Of a DNA stretch of 64,000 nucleotides, positions 49,225 through 60,292 are shown piece by piece. The notes under the pieces are model-generated. The model saw nothing but the letters and a program-made list of their open reading frames with translations. It was not told where the DNA came from and searched no databases. A program made the position numbers and the translations under genes. Every line of letters starts with the position of its first letter. Within the stretch, counting starts at the first letter, position 1. The DNA is from Allantophomopsis cytisporea (lineage: Eukaryota > Ascomycota > Leotiomycetes > Phacidiales > Phacidiaceae). The stretch is taken from assembly GCA_024752435.1 (NCBI GenBank), contig CP103025.1, positions 620,001-684,000 on the forward strand, written 5' to 3'.

Positions 49225-51094
49225 ATGGCAGAGCAACCCAGTATCTCGTCCATCCTCGCGGCATTAGGTTAGTCGTACTCTCACCATGCGCCCACAACTC
49301 AGTACTAACTAGTATAATGAAGCTGCTCAACGTCCAGCCACGACGCCAACGCAAGCTCAGCAGTCACAGTACCAGCAGCCTCCAGCTCATCAGCAACAAT
49401 CAAACTATGCTTCCCCAGCTAGCTATTCGTTACCACAACCTTCCAATTCCGGCAGCGTAGATCTCAGCAGCATCAAACCAGTCAATTCTGGTACTGTTAG
49501 TATCGCAGATGCAATTGCCAAGGCCAAAGCCATCGCAGCTGAAAAGGGAGTCGCATACGACCGACAGCCAGCTACTTACAGCAATGTTGATCCAAGAGCT
49601 GCTGGAAGGCCATATCAGCCATCTCGATCCCGATCTCGATCTCCACAGTCAGGCCGACGTGATGCTTTCCGCGACAACTATAATCCATATCGCGACGAAC
49701 GCCGTGGTGATAGACCTGCTGCAAGCCGAGAATATGGCAGAGAACGATCATTTTCTCCTGGTCTACGAGGCAGAGCTGCCCCGGGTACTTTCTCTCCTCC
49801 ACGTGCAACTGGAGGCTATACGGCGCGCGAGAGGAGTCCAATCGGACGCAGCGGTGCAGGTGGCACTGAAGGTGACAATGTTGAATCCATTTCAATTGAA
49901 TCTGGACTTGTTGGCTTGATCATTGGCAGACAAGGAGAGAATCTACGACGCGTCGAATCCGAGACTGGCTGCAGAGTACAATTCATCACAGGCCCTGACG
50001 AGACTGGTCCTTTTCGACAATGCAAAATCACTGGACCACGAGCTCGTCGCGCAGATGCACGTGCTGAAATCAATCGTATCATTGAGGAGAGTGGTATGAG
50101 TGGTGGTGCACGTCCAACCAACGATAGAACAGCCAGAGACGCAGGTCCAGTAGGCCGAGCCAACTCCCATCAGCCAGCCTTGAGAGATGGTGAAGATAGC
50201 ATGCAAATCATGGTACCGGACAGAACTGTTGGTCTTATCATTGGCCGAGGCGGTGAAACCATCCGAGATCTTCAAGAGCGCAGTGGCTGCCATGTCAACA
50301 TTGTTGGTGAGCAAAAGAGCGTCAATGGTCTCAGACCAGTCAATCTCATTGGATCACGTGAGGCGGCAGCTCGGGCGAAAGATTTGATAATGGAAATTGT
50401 TGAAAGCGACAGCAAGGCTACAAATGCAAAAGATCGTGGTCCACCTCAAAGAGATCCGGCACGCGATACTAGTTTTGGAAGTGGTCACGTAGGTGGTGCT
50501 GACAAAATCAATGATTCCATATTTGTACCATCTGAGGCAGTTGGAATGATCATTGGCAAGGGTGGAGAGACCATTAAGGAGATGCAAAATACTACTGGTT
50601 GCAAGATCAATGTTTCTCCATCTTCAGGACCAGGCGAAGTTGAGCGCGAGATTGGCTTGGTTGGAAGCAGAGATGCCATTGAACAAGCAAAGCGTGCTAT
50701 TGAGGATAAGGTAGATGCTGTGGTAAGTTCTCTTACATCCTCTGTTACAGCCTGTCTAACAAGCATTCAGCAAATGAAGAATGGCGGCGGCGGTGGTGGT
50801 GGTCGGGGACGTGGACAACAAAACGACTATAGTGACCGAAACTTTGCCCAGCAGAACTATGGTGGGCAAGCCCAAGGCCAAGCTCAAGTGCAAGGACAAG
50901 CACAAGCTGCGCCACAAGGCGGCGAAGATCCTTATGCAGCCTGTAAGTTCTTTAATCGCCTCTCTATCTCGCACTCTCTAACTTCTGCAGATGGTGGGTA
51001 CCAAGCTTATGTTGCTCTGTGGTATCAAGCCATGGCAGCTCAGCAGGCTGGACAACCAGGTGCTGATCCCAGCAAGCCCCCTGGAACGTCGTGA
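49225..51094 (+). CDS. Triple KH-domain RNA-binding protein (FUBP-like)
   Basis: Four exons: 49225-49267, 49323-50722, 50771-50942 and 50991-51094, giving 572 residues. Intron 1 has a textbook tactaac branch site. The N-terminal third is Gln/Pro-rich with a short Arg/Ser run (SRSRSRSPQSGRR, about 110-125). Three KH domains follow at about 203-268, 310-385 and 415-480, each with the nucleic-acid-binding loop: GLIIGRQGENLRR, GLIIGRGGETIRD and GMIIGKGGETIKE. Then come a Gly-rich patch and a Gln-rich repeat, and the end GGYQAYVALWYQAMAAQQ resembles the Tyr-rich C-terminal motif of animal FUBP/KSRP. It should bind single-stranded RNA or DNA and regulate mRNA processing or decay. The target RNAs are unknown. 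Confidence 0.93.
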
Positions 51095-52073
51095 TGACTT
51101 TTCTTGATATCGCCTGAGACAAGATCCTTGGAAGATCTTCTGACTGCATGATTGCATGACTGCCTGACTTGCGTATACTTTCGGATGACTTGGACTCTTG
51201 AGATCATGACTGCGACCATCGTCTCGACATGATATACATGCATGCCCGCTTATGCGCTTCATTTTCATTGATGATGACCTGCATTCACCATGCGCTTTCG
51301 CTCTGATATTGCATGTTCAACACCTGTCTTCATGGATGATGCTTTGCAGACTATCGACTTGAGGCTTGTGATCTTGCCTGATGTACTCTCTCAGCACGAT
51401 GCGCTTTTATCAACTCACAGGCAGCATCCTACTTTAATCGGGATCACTAGTGGTGCTATGTGCTTACTTTTGATTGTGGATTCGACATTTAAGGCTATCG
51501 AGGTGTATATGCTACTTCTAACCCTTCATCCTTCACTTTGAATTCGGCTATGCGCTGCTCATTTCACTCTTGGTGGAGCTGAAACCATATGGCTTCAAGA
51601 GAATGACTTACAACTCTGCTTAGCTGCGTGAGATACCTTATTATCATTGACGTTAATGATTTGGCCTCTAGATACACTTGTATGCGTAGTCACATGAGGC
51701 CTGCGTCAGAGAGTGCTACTAAAGCCAAGACTTACCGCAGACAATGTGATCAGATAGCAATGAAGCAATTCAATTTTCTCTCAGCGTAAAATTTGCAGCA
51801 CCCAAAACAGTTGAATTGTGATTTTGGTGATCTGCCTAAATAACGGATGGAAACTTTCTACTTTGCCTTATATAGTAGGCATTCAAAAGTGTGAACTCGG
51901 AAATCATTGTCGCACTCTGAGCTGTTTGCGCGTAGTCGCGCATTTTGGTGACGAAAGCCCAAACCCTTCTGAACCCGACAACAAACTTCGCGCAATACAA
52001 TCTCACCTTTCATCTATATCAGACGATTAGCCACAGAACTTTACGTCTTTTCTGGAATCTCGGACCTTCCACG
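51095..52073. other. Intergenic region, no gene seen
   Basis: About 1 kb with the 3' flank of the KH gene and the promoter of the RVB1 gene, both on the plus strand. No motif-bearing open frame. Confidence 0.6.
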
Positions 52074-53558
52074 ATGCAGGTCAGCGAGATAAAAGGCAAT
52101 GGCCGCGAGAATCGAACATCAGCACACACCCATATCAAAGGTCTTGGCCTTCGCCAGGATGGCTTTGCAGATAGACAAGCCGGAGGCTTTGTAGGTCAGA
52201 CTGCTGCTCGAGAGGTATGTGCATCATCCCCATCAGTTACTTGAACAACCGTGTTGACCAGTCATCTCACAAGGCTTGTGGCGTTGTTGTCGATTTAATT
52301 CGGGCGAAGAAGATGTCAGGCAGAGCTGTATTGCTTGCTGGTGGACCTGGTACAGGGAAGACCGCTCTTGCACTTGCTGTTAGTCAGGAGCTTGGGACAA
52401 AGGTGCCATTCTGTCCTATTGTTGGCAGCGAGATCTATTCTGCAGAGGTGAAAAAGACTGAGGCGTTGATGGAGAATTTCCGCAGAGCGATTGGCCTGCG
52501 TGTCCGCGAGACGAAGGAGGTTTACGAGGGCGAAGTCACAGAGTTGACCCCAGAGGAGGCAGAGAACCCGCTGGGTGGATATGGGAAGACTATCAGCCAC
52601 TTGTTGATTGGCATGAAGAGCGCAAAGGGCACCAAGAAACTACGCCTGGACCCAAGCATATACGAGGCTATTCAAAAGGAGAGAGTTACAGTTGGAGATG
52701 TTATCTACATCGAAGCAAATACCGGAGCATGCAAACGTGTGGGCAGATCAGATGCTTATGCCACAGAATTCGATCTTGAAGCCGAAGAATACGTACCAAT
52801 CCCAAAGGGCGATGTGCACAAGAAGAAGGAAATTGTGCAGGATGTAACTCTGCACGATCTTGATATTGCGAATGCTCGACCACAGGGTGGGCAAGATATC
52901 ATGAGCATGATGGGTCAATTGATGAAGCCGAAAAAGACTGAAATCACAGATAAACTGCGACAGGAAATCAACAAAGTCGTCAATAGATACATCGACCAAG
53001 GTGTGGCTGAGCTGGTCCCAGGAGTTTTGTTTATTGATGAGGTATGTACTGCTATGTTTCAAACGAATATGCACGCGTCTGACTTGTGTTTAGGTTCACA
53101 TGCTCGACATCGAATGCTTCACATACCTGAACCGCGCACTTGAGTCAACAATCTCGCCCATTGTTATCCTCGCCACAAATCGTGGTATGTGCACCATTCG
53201 AGGCACCGAGGACATTGTTGCAGCTCATGGCATTCCCCCGGATCTTCTTGCCCGTCTACTCATTATCCCCACAAATGCCTACGATGCAGAGGAAGTCAAG
53301 CGTATTATTCGTTTGCGCGTCGCGACTGAGGGACTAGCGATTTCGGAGGCTGCTTTGGATAAGATTTCTGCCCACGGTGTTTCTATCAGTTTGCGTTATG
53401 CATGTCAGCTGTTGGCGCCATGCTCCATTCTGGCACGAGTTGGCGGTCGTAAGGAGATTGATGTCAATGATGTTGGCGAGTGTGAAAACCTCTTTATCGA
53501 TGCTCGGCGAAGCGCAGCGATCGTCAATGTTAACGCAGGCGATGGGTTCTTATCTTAA
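52074..53558 (+). CDS. rvb1: RuvB-like AAA+ ATPase 1 (pontin)
   Basis: Three exons: 52074-52214, 52274-53041 and 53094-53558, totalling 1374 nt and 457 residues, the normal length for this family. The N-terminus HTHIKGLGL is a typical RVB1 opening. Walker A is GGPGTGKT (70-77). Walker B LFIDEVHMLD is split by intron 2 exactly between E303 and V304, and sensor I is ILATNRG. The inserted OB-fold domain II lies between (about 120-290). The ATPase forms hexamers with RVB2 and serves INO80, SWR1, TIP60/NuA4 remodellers, R2TP assembly and snoRNP biogenesis in the nucleus and cytoplasm. All catalytic motifs are intact. It is the most secure call in the window. Confidence 0.98.
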
Positions 53559-54482
53559 AGCGCTCTGAAGGGATATTTGTTTGCAGGAAGGCGTTAGGGA
53601 GGAAGCACGGTAGCCGCTTGCGTCGTGGTAATAGAAAGGAGCAACTGGATGCATTGTAACGATAAGGGAAAAAGTGAATTGACCTATATGAGAGAGCTTG
53701 TTTAGGGGCATCGTGCTCCCACCATAGGTAGATCATGTCTGAAGAAGGGAAAGAGAAAATCGAGAAGACAAAAAGATTCTACACACAAATCCATCGGTAT
53801 GGATATATACAAGTCCCTCACACTAGATCCAATATCGTCAAGAGTCATTGATATTACACTACAGTCCAACACTGCAGTCATGCTTCAATTTTCATTGACC
53901 CACTCACCACCGCTCACCAATTCTACCTTCTTCAATTACTCTGGGTACAGAATTACTTGAAATCATTTAAATTGCAGGGCATTGTGTGCTGCATTCTACA
54001 TTCCTTACTGTGCGGAGTGCGGTTTGTTGGTCTTTTGCCTTTAGCCCATTCCGGTTCGCGAGACAAAGAGCATCCGCACGCAGACATTGCTGCTTCCCGA
54101 GACCTCACTCAAAAACCCGCCTTTCATGAACCATAATAATGCAGCCACAGAGGCTGCATGGGTACCGCCAGAAACAAAGACCAGAGTTACTCAAACAAGA
54201 AGAAGAATGGCTTATTGTGCGCTGCCATTATTACCTATTATAATACCCAATCCCCAATCCAAAATTCCATTCTCTATTGGCTTGCGCAGTTGATGAAAGA
54301 AACGGCGCTACTAACAATCAAAGGAAAGCTCCTCACGAACAATCTCCTACACATACGAGCTTTTCACTTCTCTCGCTCTCTCTGTTCTAGTTGCTTCATC
54401 TGTTGGTCGTTGCTGGCCACGTTTGCCTTTGCCGACTGCAGTTTCCCATAACTCCCCTTTCGTTGTCTTCAAGTTTCTGATC
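53559..54482. other. Intergenic region, no gene seen
   Basis: About 920 bases with the RVB1 3' flank and the promoter and 5' leader of the HMG-box gene. A CTCTCTGC-type pyrimidine stretch lies near 54365-54390. Confidence 0.6.
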
Positions 54483-56843
54483 ATGTCAGATCCTTCAGAC
54501 GACAATGCTACTGAATATATTGATAGACAGCCCTCGGAAACCTCCACGGGAACTGCTTCTGCCTCTGTTTATGCCTCCTCCAGAAGACTCTCTGTACGCC
54601 TTAGTCGGTCAGATAATGATGATACCCTAGAAGCTTCAACCTCACCACTCATGCGTTTGACAAGAAAGCGAGCAGCATCAATAAATACGGAGACCTCAAG
54701 TGATCCACGCGTTGAGGATCTTTCTCTCCGTTCAGCAAGTACAACTCCAAGAACATCAGAATCTGGCAGGGAACAAGTATGTCTTTGCCAGCCAGATCCT
54801 AAGATTCCACGACCAAGAAATGGTGTGTATTTCTCCTTTATGATTTTGGGACCACATTCTTCCAAAACTCTTTGTTGAAAGAGTAGCCCGGTGAACGACT
54901 CTGAAAAGCCCCAGAGCTGATTGTGGACTCCTTTGTAGCGTTCATCTTGTATCGTCAACACTACCAAGCTCAAGTTGTTCAACAACATCCTGGCCTTGCA
55001 AACCCTGAGATCTCCAAAATCATCGGCGAACAGTGGAGAGAGCAACCTCCTGAAGTCAAGAACGATTGGAAAAGGCTGGCCGAGGTGAGTGTCTTTTGTA
55101 CGTTTGTCAGGAAGAAACTGGTTGACCAGTTTTCTTTAGGAAGAAAAATCAAGACATCAACAACAATATCCCGATTATCGATATCAACCACGCAGGGCAG
55201 GAAAGCCTAGCGGTGTTCGACCTGCTTCATCCTCTTCATCAGATGATCCAGTACGGTGTCCAAAGTGCCACGGCCGATATATTTCAACTCCAAGCACCCC
55301 AGTAACACCCTTTACCCCTGCATTTGCTGCTCCTCTTCGAAACGAAAGGGCTCTTCCGCCATTTACTCCCGCAACTACTCCCCCTCGAGTTGATCAAAGA
55401 GGTCGATACTCATCAAACGTAATGCCTCAATCTCGGGGTACCGGCCCATCACACCCACAAACACATCGACGTGGACTCTTCCCACAAGCACAGTCTGGAT
55501 CTTTGCAATTGGGCTCTTTACGTGAGCGAGAGCACGAGCACGAGCACGAAGAAGATTCTCGAATTCTAAGCCCTTCCCCGGAAGTAAAAAGGAGGCGGTA
55601 CAACGATGACCCTCGAAATTACAGCTCTCCGATATCATATGGTCCACCTCAAAGAATTGGTCGACCTGGGCCTCCAATGACAGCTGCAGGCCGGGGGCAG
55701 TTACCTGGTCCGAATACGTTCGTCCGACCTCATCATGGTGGTATGATGGAACCTCCTCCTAGGCCTCCTCATTACGCAAACAAACCCCATCAGCTCCGGG
55801 CTGATAATTTTGATGAATCTCTTCGTCTTCCGCCTCTACAAACACAGCTTCCCGGTGCATCGGGGTCTCTTGCACGAATAGAACATAACCAACCGCCTCA
55901 CACACCACAGCTGCAATCACAAATGAAAAGTGTTGAGGCTATGGTAATGACGATACCATATGAAAACAAGATTAAGGTACTTGCAAACATATCGCCATCT
56001 CTACCACCCCCTGGTCCTACAAGCCCTATCCATGAGGTACGAGGAGCAGTGATAGCTGTTGAGGGCGCGGATAAGCCTCTGGTAGCAGAAGTGAGTAAAT
56101 ATTTGGAGGAGTATTTATCAAAAGATCCTGAGTGTTTGGTCAAGTGTTGGACATGGTCTCCAACGCCGACCTCGGCAAACCCCTTGTCAAACAAATCTTC
56201 GGCAACAGAAGAGAAAGGTGGAAGACAAGAGGCTGATTCTGTGGTCAGTGGTGTGGAAGACACTAAGTTAACTTCCAGCTCCGAAGGTAGGAGGAGTAGT
56301 GAACAAGGTAATATGTTCATCGCATATCTTGACATGGTCCGAGCATGGCATAAAAAGTCTATGGAAATGATCAAATACATTACGACATCCCCACACTCTC
56401 CCTCACCTCCTCCATCGGTGTCTCCTCCACCCACCACGGCCGCTCCTCAACACACCAAGACCCCTCGAATTCCTATTGCACTTCTTCCAGCAGGCTTCTC
56501 GCTTACTGCTGCGGACATGTATGCGAGCCTCATACCTATCAACGATGCTTATGCGCCAGTCGATCATTGGCAATGGATGGCCACGCTATGGCGGGGTATT
56601 GTGGGTCCAGATCTCACTATCTTTGTTAAGAGGGTTGGAAATGATGCTGAAGGTAGGGAAGAGCTGAATAGACACGGAGGTGTTGAGGTCCGGAATGATT
56701 GCGCAGGGGTTATTGTCAGAGCACCCCCGGGAGATGGTTCAAACACGATAGAAGAAAAATCCATGCGTCGGTTGGGCTTCGAGGTGTTGGAATTTGTCAG
56801 AAGTGTAGGTGGTGAGGATAGTGGATCAGCGTTTAGAAGGTGA
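54483..56843 (+). CDS. HMG-box transcription regulator (Rfg1/Rox1-like)
   Basis: Three exons: 54483-54822, 54939-55084 and 55140-56843, giving 729 residues. The start MSDPSDDNATEYIDR is chosen over in-frame upstream sequence because it is the first ATG (a non-ATG extension exists). The HMG box, about residues 108-180, is split by both introns: PRPRNAFILYRQHYQA, then EISKIIGEQWREQ, then EEKSRHQQQYPDYRYQPRR. This is the sequence-specific MATA/SOX-like class, not the HMGB class. A CPKCHGRY pair sits just downstream. The rest is Ser/Pro-rich, with HEHEHE near residue 275 and a folded C-terminal region from about 540 (GFSLTAADMYASL to FVKRVGND). Yeast Rox1 and Candida Rfg1 repress hypoxic and filamentation genes; a similar regulatory role is likely here. 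Confidence 0.9.
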
Positions 56844-57147
56844 GCGTGCCTACAGTATGATTTATGACCTGAATATCAGATGCCAGTGGAGGCAGAGGAT
56901 CTCTAATCGATAGACTTGCGGGCAAGGACAGGAGACCATTCCCTTCATTTCTTTGGGGATATTTCCACAGAAAAATAGAAATAAAATTAGATAAAAAACT
57001 TAACTCCATACACAGGTCACGATTTCCAACCAGATATCTCATACTCAACAGTATTCCTTTCAGCTTTGCAACGATTTGTTTCTCAAGTTACAGTATAAGA
57101 CATAAAGTCTCTGTCCATTTCCAACTTGTTGCTCTCCTCTGCTACAC
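56844..57147. other. Convergent intergenic gap
   Basis: About 300 bases between the converging HMG-box and aldo/keto reductase genes. It probably contains both polyadenylation regions. No gene. Confidence 0.6.
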
Positions 57148-58279
57148 TTATTTATTGTAATTGTCCAATGGTGCTTCATTCTTAACCTTCTCCCACACAC
57201 CCTCAACCCTAGTTCGCGTCTTCTCATCCAATGGACCATCTCGGATGGCTTTCAGGGTCTCCTCCAACTGAGTGAGTTTAGTCGCACCAATGATGATTCC
57301 ATCTCCGTACTGGCTGCTTAAGGCGCTGTTATAGGTCATATATCTGTAAGCCAAAGCAGATTTACTGATGCCAGATTCCTTTGCGATCTCTTCCCAGTCC
57401 TTCAATATGGCGAGGAGGCCTGGCCTGTTGTACAAGCTGTGGTACAATTGCCCAACCTGGCTCGTGTTATCCCAACGGCCTTCCCCACCCGCCTGAATGA
57501 ACTCAGCAGACTTGACAAGGAAGCCGCCAGCAAGAGGTGAGTAAGCATTGAAAGAGATGCCGAGCTTGTGCAGGACTGGGAAGAGGTCATTCTCGATGTG
57601 GCGAGATATAGGATTGTAGTTGCCCTGGAACACTGTTGGCGGTGGGTAAGATTTCTTGATGCAGATATCATAGATCTTTTGGACATCTGAAGCTCTAAAG
57701 TTGGACAGGCCAAACTACAAGTCTTAGTATTTATTCATCGCGTTATGGTGTCGTAACCTACCTTCTTGAATTTGCCAGCCTTGTACAACTCGTTGATTGC
57801 CTCAAGAGTTTCCTCGATTGGAGTCTCGGAATCTGGGGCATGCAAGTAGTAGATGTCAACCTAAGCTGGCTTCAGTAAAGGCGTCATGTGTAAAGCTTAT
57901 GACAATAATAATGATCAGTGGTCGGGAGGTGGATTACTGACACTGTCAACGCCCAGATCACTCAAGGATCTCTCCGCACTTTCCAAAAGATTCTTCTTAC
58001 TCAGAGCACCAGGGGTGAAGGAAGCAGCCTTAGTATGAATGCTGAACTTTGCTGGGGCATTACTTGCGCCGAGAGCTTTCTCACTGCCAGGCTATAAGAC
58101 GTCAACATCAATTCAATATGCATATAGGATACAAGAGAGTATACGTAAAGGCTTGCTGTGTCGAGGGCCTTGACATCGTATTTTGCGAGGAGGTCAAGAA
58201 TTTCCTGCACTTCCTCGACGGGTTTGTTGCCTACGCCAGCAGCGCCGTAGATGACGTTGATGGGGGGAGTAAAGGGCAT
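57148..58279 (-). CDS. Aldo/keto reductase (AKR7-type aldehyde reductase)
   Basis: Four exons on the minus strand: 58279-58145, 58091-57942, 57860-57762 and 57714-57148, totalling 951 nt and 316 residues. The TIM-barrel enzyme opens with PPINVIYGAAGVG. The catalytic Asp and Tyr lie in LDTASLY (about 40-45), the Lys in HTKA, and the His in YYLHAPD (about 99-105). The phosphate-binding end is IIGATKLTQLEETL. All four tetrad residues are visible, so it should reduce aldehydes or ketones with NADPH in the cytosol. Similarity is greatest to the aflatoxin-B1-aldehyde reductase group, a detoxification family; substrate not known. Exon joins D-S to V-D-I-Y and K-K to F-G-L restore conserved blocks. 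Confidence 0.94.
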
Positions 58280-59390
58280 GTTCTAATGAGACGATTTTGA
58301 TTTGTTGTGGTTTGGTATAGCGTATTATTATGGTTGTGAGAGAATATTGGGTTTTTGTGACTTAGGAGTAGGACTTTGCCAGTGATGTGTTCAGAACTTA
58401 TATATCAAAGTAAGAAGTCGCTATTGTGGGGAAGTATTACAAATCGCCGGCAGCTTGTGAAAGGCGGGAAGATGTAATACTCCTGCTGCTTATACGCCGC
58501 ACTAGGAATTAGTAAACATGTACCTATATTAGGTACCTACATAGGTATGTAAAAGATGTTAACGGTGCAGGGTGGACGACGTTCAACTTTATGTCGATAT
58601 ATCTATCATATATGTACGTTTTACTCCATAGATGTACCGGAGGGGTTTTGTTTCAATTGAAGGGTTCTCCAAGGGTGTATTCTACATAATTCAAGAATGA
58701 TCCGTGGTTTAATTCTACATAGCCATATCACTATGATCTCCCGTTTCAAAATTCCCAATATATATAGGGTATGAATGGAGTACACTACAATTACACACAA
58801 TAGCGTAAAGAAGGCATGATTCAACCGCGTCGACACATCCTTTAATCAAATGGGAATTGTTAAGGTTAAGATGAGGGCAGCTGTTGTCTACCTACTCATA
58901 TGTTTCCACAGAAATCTGAGATATGACATGCAGGAAGGCGTCCGGGACATCCTTCTTCCACGGATGTTTGTATCATGCCGACTCGGTCACATATCGCCAT
59001 ATGAAGGCAAGGTATCACCTTACTCTACTTTACCTATCTGGGAGTGCAACCGATTGCGACACCGAAACTGTCTTCGATAGTGAAGTGAGGGGTCTCGCGG
59101 CGTAGCTGCATCTTCTATATTGATAAGCATGACTAGAGAAAGGCGTATGTTCAGAATCGAAATCGCTTGAGAAGAGACGGGGACACAAGCTGTACGTATC
59201 AGCACAGTAAAGCGAAGTCCGGTAAAGGTGCGCAGTATTTTCATGAGCCATTAGTAGAGTTTATGAGGGGATCGTGTAATACATCACCTGACCTTACTCC
59301 CAGGTACCGTAGTTTAGTGGCCGTAGCTGTCAACGAACGAGGTAAGCACGGTAAGGTACCTATATATATACCTAGATATGTAGCTATGGT

Positions 59391-59471
59391 CAGGTAGGTA
59401 CATAGGTAGGTGGTGGTGCCACCACGGTGATACGAGTGAGGTGAGGTGAGGTAGGTAGGTAGGTAGGTAGA
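59391..59471. repeat. GGTA/GGTAGG tandem tract with short hairpin
   Basis: Runs of ggta and gtag units (aggtaggt near 59391-59412 and five units at 59449-59470) with the inverted pair gtggtgg/ccaccac between them at about 59411-59426. Confidence 0.75.
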
Positions 59472-59510
59472 GCGCGCTCCTATATACACCTTACAAATAA
59501 GGCAAAATCA

Positions 59511-59620
59511 AACCAAGGCAACCAAAGCAACCAAAGCAACTAAGGCAACCAAGGCAACAAAGGCAACCAAGGCAACCAAGGCAATCAAGGCAACCAAGGC
59601 AACAAAGGCAACCAATGCAA
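59511..59620. repeat. AAGGCAACC 9-bp minisatellite
   Basis: About twelve head-to-tail copies of a nine-base unit, consensus aaggcaacc, with a few single-base variants (aaagcaacc, aaggcaaca, aaggcaatc). The constant 9-base period is unbroken. Confidence 0.95.
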
Positions 59621-60292
59621 TGCAGGGGCACGGGTAAGCTGGTACTTACCTAAGGTACCACCAAGGTAAAGTAAGGAAGGTACCTTGGTACGTAGGTAGG
59701 TAGGTACCTTAGGTAGTATTAAGTAGTACACATAGCACTACAATACATACATACCATTCCTAGATCACACTCACAGTATCTATCTATACCCCTACGTAGC
59801 TATTACGCAGTACTCGGTACGTCGTGATACTCACTCTCACTCTCTACTACCTATCTACATCCATCTTCCCAAATCTCGCATCATCAGCCAGCCCTCGCCC
59901 CAGTCCATCCACAAGATTAGGGCCGAACATACATCATTTATTTCATATCCAAGAAACACTCGTTTGATTACTTTGGGAAAACAAAATAAGGATAGTGAGA
60001 AAGAGAGAGAGAGAAGAGAAAGACAAGGAAGGGAGAAGGAGGAAGAAAGATCCACCATATCCTCACACCACGTCACTTTATTTGATATCAGAAGCCCTCT
60101 TTACCTATCCTCGCGGCTGAGAGGAGAGTGCATTGCCGTCCCCCGCCTGCAGAAAAGCAAGGTCTCCTAATCACCGAAAGGGAAAGTGACAACCCCCAGC
60201 CTTTTCCACTTCCGACCGATACCCAATTGAAAGGGGAACAGAAGAAGGGAAGGAAGAAGAAAGAAGAAAGCAAATTAGGCACGCGCTGCTCC

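Larger units (their letters stand above)
58280..60292. other. 2 kb intergenic region with GGTACC-rich and minisatellite DNA
   Basis: It lies between the divergent aldo/keto reductase (minus) and membrane-protein (plus) genes. From about 58520 to 59730 it is studded with GGTACC palindromes and ggtagg runs and carries a 9-bp minisatellite. 59996-60055 is a GA-rich purine tract. No gene is supportable. Confidence 0.6.

Noticed and set aside
49816..50314. Minus-strand frames of 115-123 codons inside the KH gene
   Set aside because: Antisense shadow of the KH domains, with no own motif.
55898..56437. Minus-strand frame of 179 codons inside the HMG-box gene
   Set aside because: It overlaps a coding exon completely and shows no family motif.
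60128..60292. Longer N-terminus for the membrane protein
   Set aside because: It would start at GTG and adds a low-complexity Lys/Glu-rich leader; the first ATG places the membrane anchor near the N-terminus.
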